This document shows positions 7,387 through 16,588 of a DNA stretch of 64,000 bases, one piece after another (position 1 is the first letter of the stretch; every line of letters starts with the position of its first letter). Source of the stretch: Flavobacterium algicola (GTDB lineage Bacteria > Bacteroidota > Bacteroidia > Flavobacteriales > Flavobacteriaceae); NCBI RefSeq assembly GCF_022399565.1, contig NZ_JAJTUT010000003.1, positions 744,001 through 808,000 on the forward strand, read 5' to 3'. The position numbers and the translations under genes were made by a program. The notes under the pieces were generated by a model that searched no databases, had not been told where the DNA came from, and saw only the letters and a list, made by a program, of their open reading frames with translations.

Positions 7387-8953
7387 CTGCAGTGATTTGG
7401 TTTTGAATCATTTTTAAATTTTTTGTAGTCGAAAGTAAGGTAGCTGCACTTTCGTTACCGTAATAGTCAATATAGGATATCGCACAGCTATTGTGTTTTT
7501 CCAAATAAACTTTTGGTAGACTGATGCTTACAGATCCTTTTTTATCTGTTATTGCTATTTTATTGATAATATTGGCAGGGTTAGAAACGTCAATAATAGT
7601 ATTGTCTTTTAAACCATAAACGACTACATATCGCATAGTATCAAACTCTGGAAACTTCAAAATCACATCTGCAGTTTCATGATCTGTTGTAATGTCCCAA
7701 ACTGTTGGGATATCTGCCACTCTAAATCGGAACCCTGGAACTACGTTCGGTAGAGCAGGGTATTTGTATTGATTTTCAGATAGAATTTTTGTTACTGCTT
7801 TGTTGTTGTTTACAAACCATTTTGCACTAAAAAAACCATTTCCTTGAATATTTTTATAGCTTCTATTCAAATTAATCTGATTCGGGATTTCGTATGGATT
7901 AGTCCACTTTTTATCGGAATCGGTATTTATTTTATACGAACTGTTTCCAATGTACACCGCTGCATTTCCATTTGAGTTTTCAGACCACCACTTTAATAAC
8001 TTTGAATACGATGCTGTTTTATGATCGATACTCCAATATAATTGAGGTAAAATATAATCGACCCATTTGTATTCCATCCACGCCATAGGATCAGCAAATA
8101 AATCGTCATAATTTGTTTGTCCAGATTGGGTATCCGAGCCTTTTGGATCTACCGATTTATTTCTCCATACCCCAAAAGGGCTTATTCCAAACTGTACCCA
8201 AGGCTTTATTTTCTTGATAGCATAATTGGTGCACTTAACATAATTATTGGTATTGAGACGTCGCCAGTCAGCTAATGATAAACCATTTCCATATTTTCTG
8301 TAAGCGGTAAAATCATTAAAATCTTGACCAGCTATTTTATAAGGATAAAAATAATCATCCAAGTGAACAGCATCGATATCATAATTGCGCACAACTTCTT
8401 CTATTACAGAGACAAGTTGACTTTGCACTTCGGGTAAACCGGGATTGTAGTAGTATTTGTCCCCGTACTTAATCATCCAATCTGGATGTTTTACCATATC
8501 ATGATTTGGACTCAAAGTCTCTTTCTTCAAATCAAAAGTAGCTCTAAACGGGTTGAACCATGCATGAAACTCAAAACCTCTTTGATGCGCTTGGGTAATC
8601 ATCCATTCAAGTGGATCGTAATAAGGATCTGGTGCTTTACCTTCTTTTCCAGTTAAATAACGAGACCAAGGAGCAAATTTAGAAGGGTAAAATGCATCAC
8701 CCACACTTCTTACTTGTACTATTACTACATTATAATTTAATTTTTTGTAGGTATCAAGAATTTCAATATAATCTGCTTTTTGCTTCGCTACCGCATCCAA
8801 ACTACTTTTTGGCCAGTCAATATTTACTACAGTAGCAATCCATACCGCTCTAAATTCGTTTTTAGGGTGCATAGGATTTGGTTGTGCTGTCAAGGTCGAA
8901 AAAAAAGTTATAAGAAAGAAAAAAAGTACAACAATTGAAACGTTTTTAGTCAT
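7376..8953 (-). CDS. Secreted GHL10-family glycosidase (YngK/DigH-like)
   Basis: 525 residues. A signal peptide (about 1-23, ending TLTA before QPNP) indicates export; it has no lipobox, unlike E. coli DigH. The GHL10 domain occupies about 33-340: EFRAVWIATVVNIDWP at the start, EFHAWFNPFR (128-137), and AVHLDDYFYPY with D199/D200 as likely catalytic acids. The C-terminal part (about 390-510) looks like a beta-sandwich. DigH cleaves peptide-free ('denuded') glycan strands in peptidoglycan; many GHL10 proteins are uncharacterised. It heads the operon with ampG and a NagZ-like gene, which supports a role in wall turnover. A perfect -7 box lies 24 bp upstream of the ATG. Substrate is inference. 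Confidence 0.88.
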   Translation of the reverse strand: MTKNVSIVVLFFFLITFFSTLTAQPNPMHPKNEFRAVWIATVVNIDWPKSSLDAVAKQKADYIEILDTYKKLNYNVVIVQVRSVGDAFYPSKFAPWSRYLTGKEGKAPDPYYDPLEWMITQAHQRGFEFHAWFNPFRATFDLKKETLSPNHDMVKHPDWMIKYGDKYYYNPGLPEVQSQLVSVIEEVVRNYDIDAVHLDDYFYPYKIAGQDFNDFTAYRKYGNGLSLADWRRLNTNNYVKCTNYAIKKIKPWVQFGISPFGVWRNKSVDPKGSDTQSGQTNYDDLFADPMAWMEYKWVDYILPQLYWSIDHKTASYSKLLKWWSENSNGNAAVYIGNSSYKINTDSDKKWTNPYEIPNQINLNRSYKNIQGNGFFSAKWFVNNNKAVTKILSENQYKYPALPNVVPGFRFRVADIPTVWDITTDHETADVILKFPEFDTMRYVVVYGLKDNTIIDVSNPANIINKIAITDKKGSVSISLPKVYLEKHNSCAISYIDYYGNESAATLLSTTKNLKMIQNQITADEK

Positions 8954-8976
8954 TTTTGGAAAATTTTTATCAAAAT

Positions 8977-8984
8977 CAAAAATA
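8977..8984 (-). promoter_or_regulatory. Bacteroidota -7 promoter box for the cell-wall operon
   Basis: Minus-strand TATTTTTG, exact TAnnTTTG match, 23 bp upstream of the GHL10 ATG; a TTTGG lies about 24 bp further upstream. It would drive GHL10-ampG-GH3-nhaC. Confidence 0.6.
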
Positions 8985-9097
8985 GTTTTTTTAGAGTAGC
9001 TTTTGAGCCAAAATCAAAATATTATTCTCTAAAGATGCATGTACAATATCTTTGCCAAAATAGAATAAAAAAAGAGTAGAAAGATTAGGAACATTTT

Positions 9098-9235
9098 CCT
9101 GCTATACGTTTCAATATTTTTTTGAAACGCCAAAATTTCTAATGCAGGTAGCAAGAGCTTCCTACGGTCGCTTTGCCCCTACAAGAAATTTAAGCGTTTC
9201 TTCAAAATGATTTTCACTGCTATCAAGGTTAGGGG
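9098..9235 (-). repeat. Dispersed hairpin element, copy F (long form)
   Basis: Fills most of the 324-bp gap 8954-9277. Terminal boxes CCTGCTATACGTTTC and CACTGCTATCAAGG...AGGGG match the outer boxes of copy A in the same orientation, and GAGCTTCCTACGGTCGC at 9155-9171 is the reverse complement of GCGACCGAAGGAAGCTC in copy D with one difference. A GTTTCAATA/TTTTTTTGAAAC hairpin (about 9108-9128) lies near one end. Confidence 0.6.
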
Positions 9236-9277
9236 AATTATCGGAGATTAAAATCCAATCAAATACCAATACCTTGA

Positions 9278-9841
9278 CTACTTGGTAGTTTCTAGCTTGT
9301 AAAATTCATTTTGCCAATCCATCGTTTTGATTGATGATACTTTATTGGCTGCATTCATTGTCATGCGAAGTTCTTTGTTTGCAACTGCTTTAGAATAGAG
9401 CGCTTTGTATCTGTATATTGTTGTCTGCGTCTCTGGATTTTTAAAGACTTCTACCAATTCGATATCATTAAATGTACCGTAGTAGCGACGGTATCTGTTG
9501 CAAATTTTTGAGAGCTTGTCAATTGTAATATTATTGATCACAGAATTTGTTGCTTCACTAGTTGTAAAAGGCTTAAATGTTGATGTATTGCAAGTCATCA
9601 AGATACGTTTCCCTAAATCGTAAGCTTTTCTCTTTTGCGCTACATTTACAGCTCGTGGTAATGTTTTTATAAAGTGAACTTTGTCTTTGTCAGCTTCTAA
9701 TTCTTCTTCTTCTTTTGCTTCATCAATAGTTTCCTCTGTTTCCTGCGTAGATGTTTCAATCGGAATTTGAGTGGTTACAATTTTTTTGGATTTACAGGAG
9801 ATAAATAAGGCGATAAAAAGTATAAAGGCTAATTTTTTCAT
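9278..9841 (-). CDS. Lipoprotein of unknown function
   Basis: 187 residues beginning with a lipoprotein signal (hydrophobic FILFIALFISC, lipobox cysteine at 16, followed by KSKK), so it is probably anchored in the outer or inner membrane. Residues 24-52 are a T/E-rich linker (ETSTQETEETIDEAKEEEEL), and the rest is a mixed alpha/beta domain containing NRYRRYYGTFNDIELVEVF and IYRYKALYSKAVANKELRM. I do not recognise a named family. It stands alone on the minus strand, between element copy F and the divergent nadC operon. The coding call rests on length, signal peptide and normal composition. Confidence 0.8.
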   Translation of the reverse strand: MKKLAFILFIALFISCKSKKIVTTQIPIETSTQETEETIDEAKEEEELEADKDKVHFIKTLPRAVNVAQKRKAYDLGKRILMTCNTSTFKPFTTSEATNSVINNITIDKLSKICNRYRRYYGTFNDIELVEVFKNPETQTTIYRYKALYSKAVANKELRMTMNAANKVSSIKTMDWQNEFYKLETTK

Positions 9842-10200
9842 TCTGGAATTTTTAATGTAGGTTAAATTTATAGGCTACAAAATTTAAAAACTGTCATATA
9901 ATAACGACTAAAATCTAGATAGATTGTTTTAGCAAATTTAAGAAACGAAGTTACGAATTGCAATAAAAATTTTCTATTAAATGGTTCATTCCTATATAAT
10001 AACTCAAAAAACAGCACCAAAGATGTAAAAACAGTAGTTGTTAATGTTATGTTTATTGTTCTGAAATTGTTTTAGTAATTTACTATTTTGTAAAGCACTC
10101 AAACCTTATAATTACTGATATTTTTTTTAAAAACATATTTTAAACAAATTTTCATTTCGCCAAAAATGTCTTATTTTAGCCTAAATAAATAACATTACCC
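9842..10200. other. Divergent intergenic region with a weak nadC promoter
   Basis: 359 bp without a gene, strongly AT-rich. It separates the lipoprotein (minus) from nadC (plus). A near-consensus -7 box, TATTTTAG (10172-10179, one mismatch to TAnnTTTG), lies 21 bp upstream of the nadC ATG. No strong hairpin, repeat or small gene was found. Confidence 0.5.
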
Positions 10201-11058
10201 ATGATTACTGAAGTTCAATTTCAAGTAGAATTAAAAATATTAATTGCCAATGCTATTCGTGAAGATGTAGGCGATGGGGACCACAGTTCCTTAGCGTGCA
10301 TACCAGCAGATGCTCAGGGAAAAGCGAAATTATTGGTAAAAGATGATGGAATTATTGCTGGAGTCGATTTTGCCAAAATGATTTTTGAATATGTTGATCC
10401 TAATTTGAAAGTGGAGACTTTTATTGAGGATGGTGCACAAGTGAAATTCGGAGATGTTGTTTTTCACGTTTCTGGAAGTTCACAGTCCATTTTAAAGGCA
10501 GAACGATTGGTTTTGAATTCGATGCAAAGAATGTCTGCAATCGCAACAAAAACCAATAGTTATGTACAATTATTGGCAGGAACAAATACGAAGATTTTAG
10601 ATACTAGAAAAACTACGCCTAGTTTTAGAGTAGCAGAAAAATGGGCAGTAAAAATAGGAGGTGGTGAAAATCATCGCTTTGCACTATATGATATGGTTAT
10701 GTTAAAGGACAATCATATCGATTTTGCTGGTGGTATTGAACTGGCAATTTCAAAAACTAAAGATTATTTGAAAGAGCAAAATCGTGACTTGAAAATAATT
10801 GTCGAAGCTAGAGATCTACAAGAAGTAAAAGAAATCCTTGCAGCCAAAGGGGTTTTTAGAATATTGTTAGATAATTTTGATTACGATATGACTAGGGAAG
10901 CAGTTGCATTGATTGGCAATTCATGTTTAACAGAATCATCAGGAAATATCAATGAAGATACTATTCGACAATATGCAGAATGTGGTGTAAACTATATTTC
11001 ATCTGGTGCATTGACACATTCGATTTATAATATGGATTTAAGCTTAAAAGCAATTTAG
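10201..11058 (+). CDS. nadC: Nicotinate-nucleotide pyrophosphorylase (quinolinate phosphoribosyltransferase)
   Basis: 285 residues, full length. It converts quinolinate and PRPP to nicotinate mononucleotide, CO2 and PPi in de novo NAD synthesis. Visible family motifs are ED...GDHSS near residue 21-30, ERLVLN at 101-106, the substrate-binding TRKTTP at 135-140, GGGENHR at 153-159, and MLKDNH at 167-172, followed by the IVEA and LLDNFD barrel strands. nadA and nadB are not in the window. It leads a plus-strand run with yihY, a DUF2147 gene and priA (gaps 32-45 bp), probably one transcript of otherwise unrelated functions. Confidence 0.96.
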   Translation: MITEVQFQVELKILIANAIREDVGDGDHSSLACIPADAQGKAKLLVKDDGIIAGVDFAKMIFEYVDPNLKVETFIEDGAQVKFGDVVFHVSGSSQSILKAERLVLNSMQRMSAIATKTNSYVQLLAGTNTKILDTRKTTPSFRVAEKWAVKIGGGENHRFALYDMVMLKDNHIDFAGGIELAISKTKDYLKEQNRDLKIIVEARDLQEVKEILAAKGVFRILLDNFDYDMTREAVALIGNSCLTESSGNINEDTIRQYAECGVNYISSGALTHSIYNMDLSLKAI

Positions 11059-11090
11059 ATTTAACTCATAGCATAAAAAATAAACAATAA

Positions 11091-12041
11091 ATGTCTGCAG
11101 AAATTGAAGCTATTATAAATCGTATTCCATTTGTCAAGAATTTGGTTAGTGGATTAAAGAAAATAAAACTTCCAAGGATGGAAGGGCTTACTTTGTATGA
11201 CCTGTTAGAGTTATATGGATTGGGGATTACGGAGGGTGCTTTCTCAAATCGCGCTGGATCTATCGCCTTTAGTTTTTTTATGGCCTTGTTTCCTTTTGCC
11301 TTATTTATTTTGAATTTGATTCCATATATCCCAATTGAAGGTTTTCAACAAGATTTTTTGAGCTTTGTAGCCGATGGAGTACCTCCAAATACCTATCAAG
11401 CGATTGCTAGTATTGTCGATGATATATTGAATAACAGTCATACAGGCTTAATCTCAACGGGATTTATCTTGTCCATCTTTTTAATGGCCAATGGTTTGAA
11501 TGCCATACTGGGAGGGTTTCAGAGATCAAATCATGTATTGCTGAAAAGGAGTTTTATTCAGCAGTATCTAGTAGCTGTTGGCTTGTCTCTCTTTTTATCA
11601 TTTTTATTGATATTAACCGTTGCAGTGATAGTTGTTTTTGAGGTAATTATTCAACTACAAGCAGTTCAAGATATTTTAAGCGATAGTATTCCTCTTATTA
11701 TTTTGGGACGTTATGTGTTTTTGGTGTTAATGATTTTGATTACGACCTCGATTCTGTTTAAATTTGGAACCAAAGACAAGTACAGAGGAGCATTTATTTC
11801 TAAAGCTTCAATTTTTAGTACAATACTAACAATTCTGACTTCCTATTTCTTCGGGATTTGGGTTATACATTTTTCTAAATACAATGAATTATATGGTTCT
11901 ATCGGAACCTTATTAATAGTGATGTTCTATATCTGGATCAATTGCATGATTCTTCTTTTAGGTTTCGAATTGAATGCAACGATTTACAAACGCAGAGCGA
12001 TTAATGAAAAAATGAGCACGAAAAAATTAGAAGATAACTAG
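11091..12041 (+). CDS. YihY/BrkB family inner-membrane protein
   Basis: 316 residues with about six hydrophobic helices. The YihY signature AFSNRAGSIAFSFFMALFPFALFILN and the NGLNAILGGFQRS motif are present, and GSIGTLLIVMFYIWINCMILLLGFELNA closes the domain. The family was once called RNase BN, which is known to be wrong, and its true function is unsettled; a transport or efflux role has been proposed. It lies 32 bp after nadC. Residues 1-50 form a short cytoplasmic helical lead-in. Length and topology are normal for the family. Confidence 0.88.
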   Translation: MSAEIEAIINRIPFVKNLVSGLKKIKLPRMEGLTLYDLLELYGLGITEGAFSNRAGSIAFSFFMALFPFALFILNLIPYIPIEGFQQDFLSFVADGVPPNTYQAIASIVDDILNNSHTGLISTGFILSIFLMANGLNAILGGFQRSNHVLLKRSFIQQYLVAVGLSLFLSFLLILTVAVIVVFEVIIQLQAVQDILSDSIPLIILGRYVFLVLMILITTSILFKFGTKDKYRGAFISKASIFSTILTILTSYFFGIWVIHFSKYNELYGSIGTLLIVMFYIWINCMILLLGFELNATIYKRRAINEKMSTKKLEDN

Positions 12042-12081
12042 TTATTTTGCCTTCTATCTGCTGTTTGCTAAAGATAAAAAT

Positions 12082-12507
12082 ATGATAAGAAATAGTGTTG
12101 CAATAATTCTCTTATTTGTGACCACTACCTTTTATTCTCAAGATGTTGTAGGGAAGTGGAAAAACATAGATGACGAGACAGGGAAATCAAAAGGTGTTGT
12201 TGAGATCTATAAGAAATCGGGTAAGATCTACGGAAAAGTAATCAGTATTTTAGTTCCTGGTCGTGAAGATGCTTTGTGTCAAAACTGTCAGGGCGAAGAT
12301 GCAGATAAGCCAATTCTCGGTTTGACTATCATTAAGGGATTAGTAAAAGATGGTAAGGAATACAATTCAGGAGAGATTTTGGATCCTACCAATGGTAAAC
12401 TTTACAGATGCCTAATTGAGTTAAAAGAGAAAGACAAATTAAAAGTACGTGGCTACATCGGTTTTGCACTTTTTGGTAGGACTCAATATTGGTACAGAGT
12501 TAAGTAA
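12082..12507 (+). CDS. Exported DUF2147 protein
   Basis: 141 residues. An N-terminal signal peptide (about 1-19, IILLFVTTTFYSQ) precedes VVGKWKNIDDETGKSKGVVEIYKKSGKIYGKV, the start of DUF2147, a small beta-barrel, lipocalin-like fold. Two cysteines in LCQNCQGED are typical of this family. DUF2147 proteins are periplasmic or outer-membrane associated with no proven activity. It sits 40 bp after yihY and 45 bp before priA. The domain assignment is by recognition of the GKWKNIDD...GKIYGK pattern and the family's LKVRGYIGFALFGRTQ(Y/T)W end. Confidence 0.85.
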   Translation: MIRNSVAIILLFVTTTFYSQDVVGKWKNIDDETGKSKGVVEIYKKSGKIYGKVISILVPGREDALCQNCQGEDADKPILGLTIIKGLVKDGKEYNSGEILDPTNGKLYRCLIELKEKDKLKVRGYIGFALFGRTQYWYRVK

Positions 12508-12552
12508 TTTTTTGAAAACAACATATTCCTCAGAATTTAATATATAAAATAA

Positions 12553-15006
12553 ATGCAATTTTTTGTTGAAGTTATAATGCCACTTTCATTGGCCAAAACC
12601 TTTACCTACAGTATTTCGGAAGAGGAGTATCACTTTATCAAAAAAGGAATGCGACTATCTGTCCCCTTTGGTAAAAATAAGATTTATACAGCTCTAGTAA
12701 TAGATACGCATCAAAACAAACCAGATTTATATGATGCGAAGGAAATTCATCAAATATTAGATGAGAAACCAATCGTTACCGAAAAACAAATTGCGCACTG
12801 GCAATGGATTGCAACTTACTATATGTGTGCAATTGGTGATGTGTACCGTGCAGCGCTACCATCTGCTTTCTTGTTGGAAAGCGAAACATTAATTACTCAA
12901 AAACAAGATCAATTTATAGATGAATCTGAACTCACAGATGAGGAGTATCTTATTTATCAAGCATTACAGTTGCAATCCTCACTGAAGATTCAGGAAATTA
13001 GTGCCATTTTAAACAAAAAAACAGTTTTTCCGGTTATTCAGAAAATGATCGATAAAAATATCGTGGTCATCGAGGAAGAAATTCAGGAGACTTACAAACC
13101 CAAACTTGTTCGATATATAAGGTTACATTCTAAATATGATTCGAATGAAGGCTTAAACTTGTTATTAGAAATATTAAAAAACGCTGCGAAGCAGAAAGAA
13201 ATTGTACTTGCTTATTTTCAACTTAGTGCTGTTGAAAAGAAACCAATAGCAGTAAAAAAATTAGTAGAAAAGGCCAATGTAAGTAGTGCCATAATAAGAG
13301 CATTGGTAGATAAAGAAATTTTTGAAGAATACTTAATTCAAGAGGATAGGGTACAATTCAAAGGCAAATCTTCTGATGAAGCCATCGTACTAAGTGAGGC
13401 ACAACAAAATGCTTTCGTAACCATTAAAACAAGTTTTGAGACTAAAGATGTTTGTCTTTTACAAGGCGTAACCTCAAGTGGAAAAACAGAAATTTACATC
13501 AAGTTAATTGAAGGGTATTTACAAAGCGGAAAGCAAATATTATACCTTCTTCCAGAAATTGCACTCACAACGCAGCTTGTTGGACGATTGCGGACGTACT
13601 TTGGAAATAAAGTTGCTGTCTTTAATTCAAAATACAATAATAACGAACGCGTAGAAGTGTGGAATCAGGTATTACAATGTACAGAAAAAGCTCAAATTGT
13701 AATAGGTTCGCGCTCATCGCTATTTTTACCCTTCCAGGATCTTGGATTGATAGTGATTGACGAGGAGCATGAGCAAACTTTTAAACAGATGGATCCGGCA
13801 CCTCGATATCATGCTCGTGATGCAGGTATTGTTTTAGCACATTTATACAAGGCCAAAGTTCTTTTGGGTTCTGCAACACCAAGTTTGGAAACCTACTATA
13901 ATACACAAATAGACAAATATGGTTTGGCTACCATCACTGAAAGATTTGGGAAAGTAATGATGCCAGAAATAGAACTTGTTGATATTAAAGATAAGTACTT
14001 TCGAAAACAGATGACAGGGCATTTTAGTCAAATACTTATCGAAAGAATTACTAATGCTATTGCACTAGGCGAGCAGGTAATATTATTTCAAAATAGGAGA
14101 GGGTATTCGCCCTTGCTAGAGTGTATGACATGTGGTCATGTACCGCAATGCCAACAATGTGACGTAAGTCTAACCTATCACAAACACAAAAACCAATTGC
14201 GATGCCACTATTGTGGCTATTCTATATCAAAACCGACCAATTGCCATAACTGTTCAAGTATAGATTTGACAACAAAGGGATTTGGTACCGAACAGATTCA
14301 GCAAGAATTAGTGCAACTTTTTCCTAATGCCAAGATAGGTCGAATGGATCAAGATACTACTCGTGGAAAATTTAGCTTTGAGAAGTTTATTGATAGTTTT
14401 AAAAATCAAGAAATTGACATCTTGGTTGGAACCCAAATGTTGGCCAAAGGTTTGGATTTTGATAATGTAAGTCTGGTCGGAATAATGAATGCTGATAATA
14501 TGTTATTTCATCCTGATTTTAGAGCTTTTGAAAGAAGTTTCCAGATGATGACTCAAGTAGCAGGCCGTGCTGGTCGATCAGTAAAACAAGGTAAGGTAAT
14601 AATCCAGACATATAACCCAAATCATAATACAATTCAGCAAGTTACGCGTAACGACTATATTGGCATGTATAAGGAGCAATTGTATGATCGAAAGATTTAC
14701 TATTACCCACCTTATTATAGAATTATAAAATTGACATTAAAGCAGAGAGAGTATAATAAATTGAATGAAGGTGCGATGTGGTTGTACAACCTACTGGTTC
14801 AGAATTTAAATATTTCGATTCTTGGACCTGAAGAACCGGCAATTAACCGCATTAGAAATGAATACATTCGTACGATCTTGATCAAAATCCCACAAGACAA
14901 GTCAATTAATGGCACAAAAAAAACTATCCAAAAAATATTGAATAGTTTTGATGCTGTACCGCAATACAAAGCGATTAAAGTAACAATTAACGTAGATTTT
15001 TATTAG
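12553..15006 (+). CDS. priA: Primosomal protein N' (PriA), replication-restart helicase
   Basis: 817 residues, slightly longer than E. coli PriA. The N-terminal 3'-DNA-binding region opens with FFVEVIMPLSLAKTFTYSI. The helicase core has Walker A GVTSSGKT at 305-312, the DEEH box at 403-406, and GSATPSLETY (motif III), with motifs V/VI in VGTQMLAKGLDFDNV and QVAGRAGR. Eight cysteines (CMTCGHVPQCQQC...CHYCGY...CHNC, about 520-560) form the two zinc sites inserted in the helicase domain, as in all PriA. It reloads the replisome at stalled forks. The stop codon overlaps the stop of the convergent LytTR regulator. Confidence 0.97.
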   Translation: MQFFVEVIMPLSLAKTFTYSISEEEYHFIKKGMRLSVPFGKNKIYTALVIDTHQNKPDLYDAKEIHQILDEKPIVTEKQIAHWQWIATYYMCAIGDVYRAALPSAFLLESETLITQKQDQFIDESELTDEEYLIYQALQLQSSLKIQEISAILNKKTVFPVIQKMIDKNIVVIEEEIQETYKPKLVRYIRLHSKYDSNEGLNLLLEILKNAAKQKEIVLAYFQLSAVEKKPIAVKKLVEKANVSSAIIRALVDKEIFEEYLIQEDRVQFKGKSSDEAIVLSEAQQNAFVTIKTSFETKDVCLLQGVTSSGKTEIYIKLIEGYLQSGKQILYLLPEIALTTQLVGRLRTYFGNKVAVFNSKYNNNERVEVWNQVLQCTEKAQIVIGSRSSLFLPFQDLGLIVIDEEHEQTFKQMDPAPRYHARDAGIVLAHLYKAKVLLGSATPSLETYYNTQIDKYGLATITERFGKVMMPEIELVDIKDKYFRKQMTGHFSQILIERITNAIALGEQVILFQNRRGYSPLLECMTCGHVPQCQQCDVSLTYHKHKNQLRCHYCGYSISKPTNCHNCSSIDLTTKGFGTEQIQQELVQLFPNAKIGRMDQDTTRGKFSFEKFIDSFKNQEIDILVGTQMLAKGLDFDNVSLVGIMNADNMLFHPDFRAFERSFQMMTQVAGRAGRSVKQGKVIIQTYNPNHNTIQQVTRNDYIGMYKEQLYDRKIYYYPPYYRIIKLTLKQREYNKLNEGAMWLYNLLVQNLNISILGPEEPAINRIRNEYIRTILIKIPQDKSINGTKKTIQKILNSFDAVPQYKAIKVTINVDFY

Positions 15007-15698
15007 TCTACAGTAAGTGCTCTTACAAGGTCTTCTTTTTTGTTTCTACTTAAAGGTATCTTAGTAGGACCTATTTCTGCAAATTTGCTATTGAAGCGCT
15101 CTACTTTATCGATATTGATAATATAAGATTTATGAACCCTTACGAATCTAGTTCCTGGTAAATCAGCTTCAAATGATTTCATAGTAGAGAGTACTAAATG
15201 ACTGTCTTCTTCTGTAACCACTCTTACATAATCTCCAAATGCTTCAATCCATTTAATTCTAGAGGTAAAAATCTTTAACTTTTTTAAATTACTCTTGATG
15301 AAAATGTGTTCGCCCTCGTCATCCTTATTGTCGTTTTTGTATAAGTACTGATCTACAGCTCTTTTTACAGAAGCATTAAAGCGATCAATCGCAATAGGCT
15401 TTTGTAAGTAATCGGTAGCATCATAATCAAACGCTTTCATAGCATATTCTGCTTTGGAAGTAACAAAAATAATTTGAGGTTTAGTTTTTAAACCATCTAA
15501 GAAATCAAAACCGCTGATGACAGGCATTTCAATGTCCAGAAAGATTAAATCTACATTATGTATAGACATACAACTTTTGGCCTCAATTGCATTAGAAAAA
15601 TCTCCTACTAAGTTAAGATTGGTATGATTATTCACTAACTTTGCAATTATCATCCGTTGTATAGAGCTATCATCTACAACTACGCAATTTAATTTCAT
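15003..15698 (-). CDS. LytTR-family response regulator
   Basis: 231 residues: receiver domain about 1-120 with the acidic pair D9-D10, phospho-acceptor D55 in LIFLDIEMP, a T/S switch in IIFVTSKAEYAMKAF and K-P near 102, then a LytTR DNA-binding domain about 131-231 (IKWIEAFGDYVRVVT, SFEADLPGTRFVRVHKSYIIN). Such AgrA/LytR-type regulators are normally paired with a LytS-type (HPK_8) kinase; no such kinase is in the window, so it is an orphan here. Its last codons overlap the last codons of priA by 4 bp, and the two are convergent. Confidence 0.93.
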   Translation of the reverse strand: MKLNCVVVDDSSIQRMIIAKLVNNHTNLNLVGDFSNAIEAKSCMSIHNVDLIFLDIEMPVISGFDFLDGLKTKPQIIFVTSKAEYAMKAFDYDATDYLQKPIAIDRFNASVKRAVDQYLYKNDNKDDEGEHIFIKSNLKKLKIFTSRIKWIEAFGDYVRVVTEEDSHLVLSTMKSFEADLPGTRFVRVHKSYIINIDKVERFNSKFAEIGPTKIPLSRNKKEDLVRALTVD

Positions 15699-15825
15699 GT
15701 TTTTTGTATTTAAGATTTGGTTTTGTAAAATTAGTATGTTTTTTTCGATAAAACTAATTTTTCGTCGACTTTATTTGCCTTTAAACGGACTTAAATGTAT
15801 TTGGACGAATTTTTAACATTTGTCA

Positions 15826-15855
15826 TTGTCTAATAAAAAATATTTACTACTTTTG
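15826..15855 (+). promoter_or_regulatory. Strong Bacteroidota promoter of the rpsF operon
   Basis: TTG at 15826-15828, 19-bp spacer, TACTTTTG at 15848-15855: both boxes and spacing fit the Bacteroidota housekeeping consensus, as expected for a ribosomal-protein operon. It leaves a short leader of about 20 nt before rpsF. Confidence 0.75.
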
Positions 15856-15883
15856 CATCCAAATTAATAAAAACATATATTTT

Positions 15884-16225
15884 ATGAATCATTATGAAAC
15901 TGTTTTCATTTTAAATCCCGTTTTATCTGATGTTCAGGTAAAGGAAACAGTAAGCAAATTTGAAGATTTTCTTACTACTAGAGGGGCTACTTTTGTATCT
16001 AAAGAAGACTGGGGTCTTAAAAAGATGGCTTACGAAATCCAAAACAAGAAAAGTGGTTTTTATCACTTGTTCGAATTCAACGTTTCACCAGAAGTTTTAA
16101 TTGCTTTTGAAACTGAATTTAGACGTGACGAAAGAGTTATGCGTTTCTTAACTGTAAGTCTTGACAAACATGCTATCTCTTGGGCTGAAAGAAGAAGAGC
16201 AAAACTTAAATCTCAAAAAGCTTAA
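15884..16225 (+). CDS. rpsF: Small-subunit ribosomal protein bS6
   Basis: 113 residues. The N-terminus [16 protein letters not shown] and the middle [24 protein letters not shown] are standard bS6; the ferredoxin-like fold binds 16S rRNA helix 23 together with bS18, whose gene follows 5 bp later. It lacks the long acidic C-terminal tail of enterobacterial bS6 and ends [11 protein letters not shown]. First gene of rpsF-rpsR-rplI, an ancient gene order, without the ssb or priB found between them in some other phyla. Confidence 0.97.
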   Translation: MNHYETVFILNPVLSDVQVKETVSKFEDFLTTRGATFVSKEDWGLKKMAYEIQNKKSGFYHLFEFNVSPEVLIAFETEFRRDERVMRFLTVSLDKHAISWAERRRAKLKSQKA

Positions 16226-16230
16226 TTATT

Positions 16231-16527
16231 ATGGCAACATTACAACAATCTGCTTCAGGAAAAAAAGACGGAGATATCAGATATCTTACTCCTTTAAATA
16301 TAGAAACAAACAAACAAAAGAAATACTGTCGTTTTAAAAAATCTGGTATCAAGTATATCGATTATAAAGATGCTGATTTCTTATTGAAGTTCGTAAATGA
16401 GCAAGGAAAAATTCTTCCTCGTCGTTTAACAGGTACTTCATTAAAATACCAAAGAAAAGTGTCTGTAGCTGTTAAGCGTGCACGTCACTTAGCTTTAATG
16501 CCATACGTGGCCGATTTACTTAAATAA
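16231..16527 (+). CDS. rpsR: Small-subunit ribosomal protein bS18
   Basis: 98 residues with [24 protein letters not shown] and the conserved [34 protein letters not shown], the universally conserved bS18 core. The N-terminal 15 residues ([14 protein letters not shown]) are the extension seen in Bacteroidota. It forms a heterodimer with bS6 on the 30S platform. The single cysteine of the zinc-type bS18 motif is not accompanied by others, so it is not a zinc-binding paralogue. Confidence 0.97.
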   Translation: MATLQQSASGKKDGDIRYLTPLNIETNKQKKYCRFKKSGIKYIDYKDADFLLKFVNEQGKILPRRLTGTSLKYQRKVSVAVKRARHLALMPYVADLLK

Positions 16528-16588
16528 TTAAAATCAGTTGTTGGTTTTCTGAAAATGAAACCTAACTTCTATAACAAAGGACAACAAC

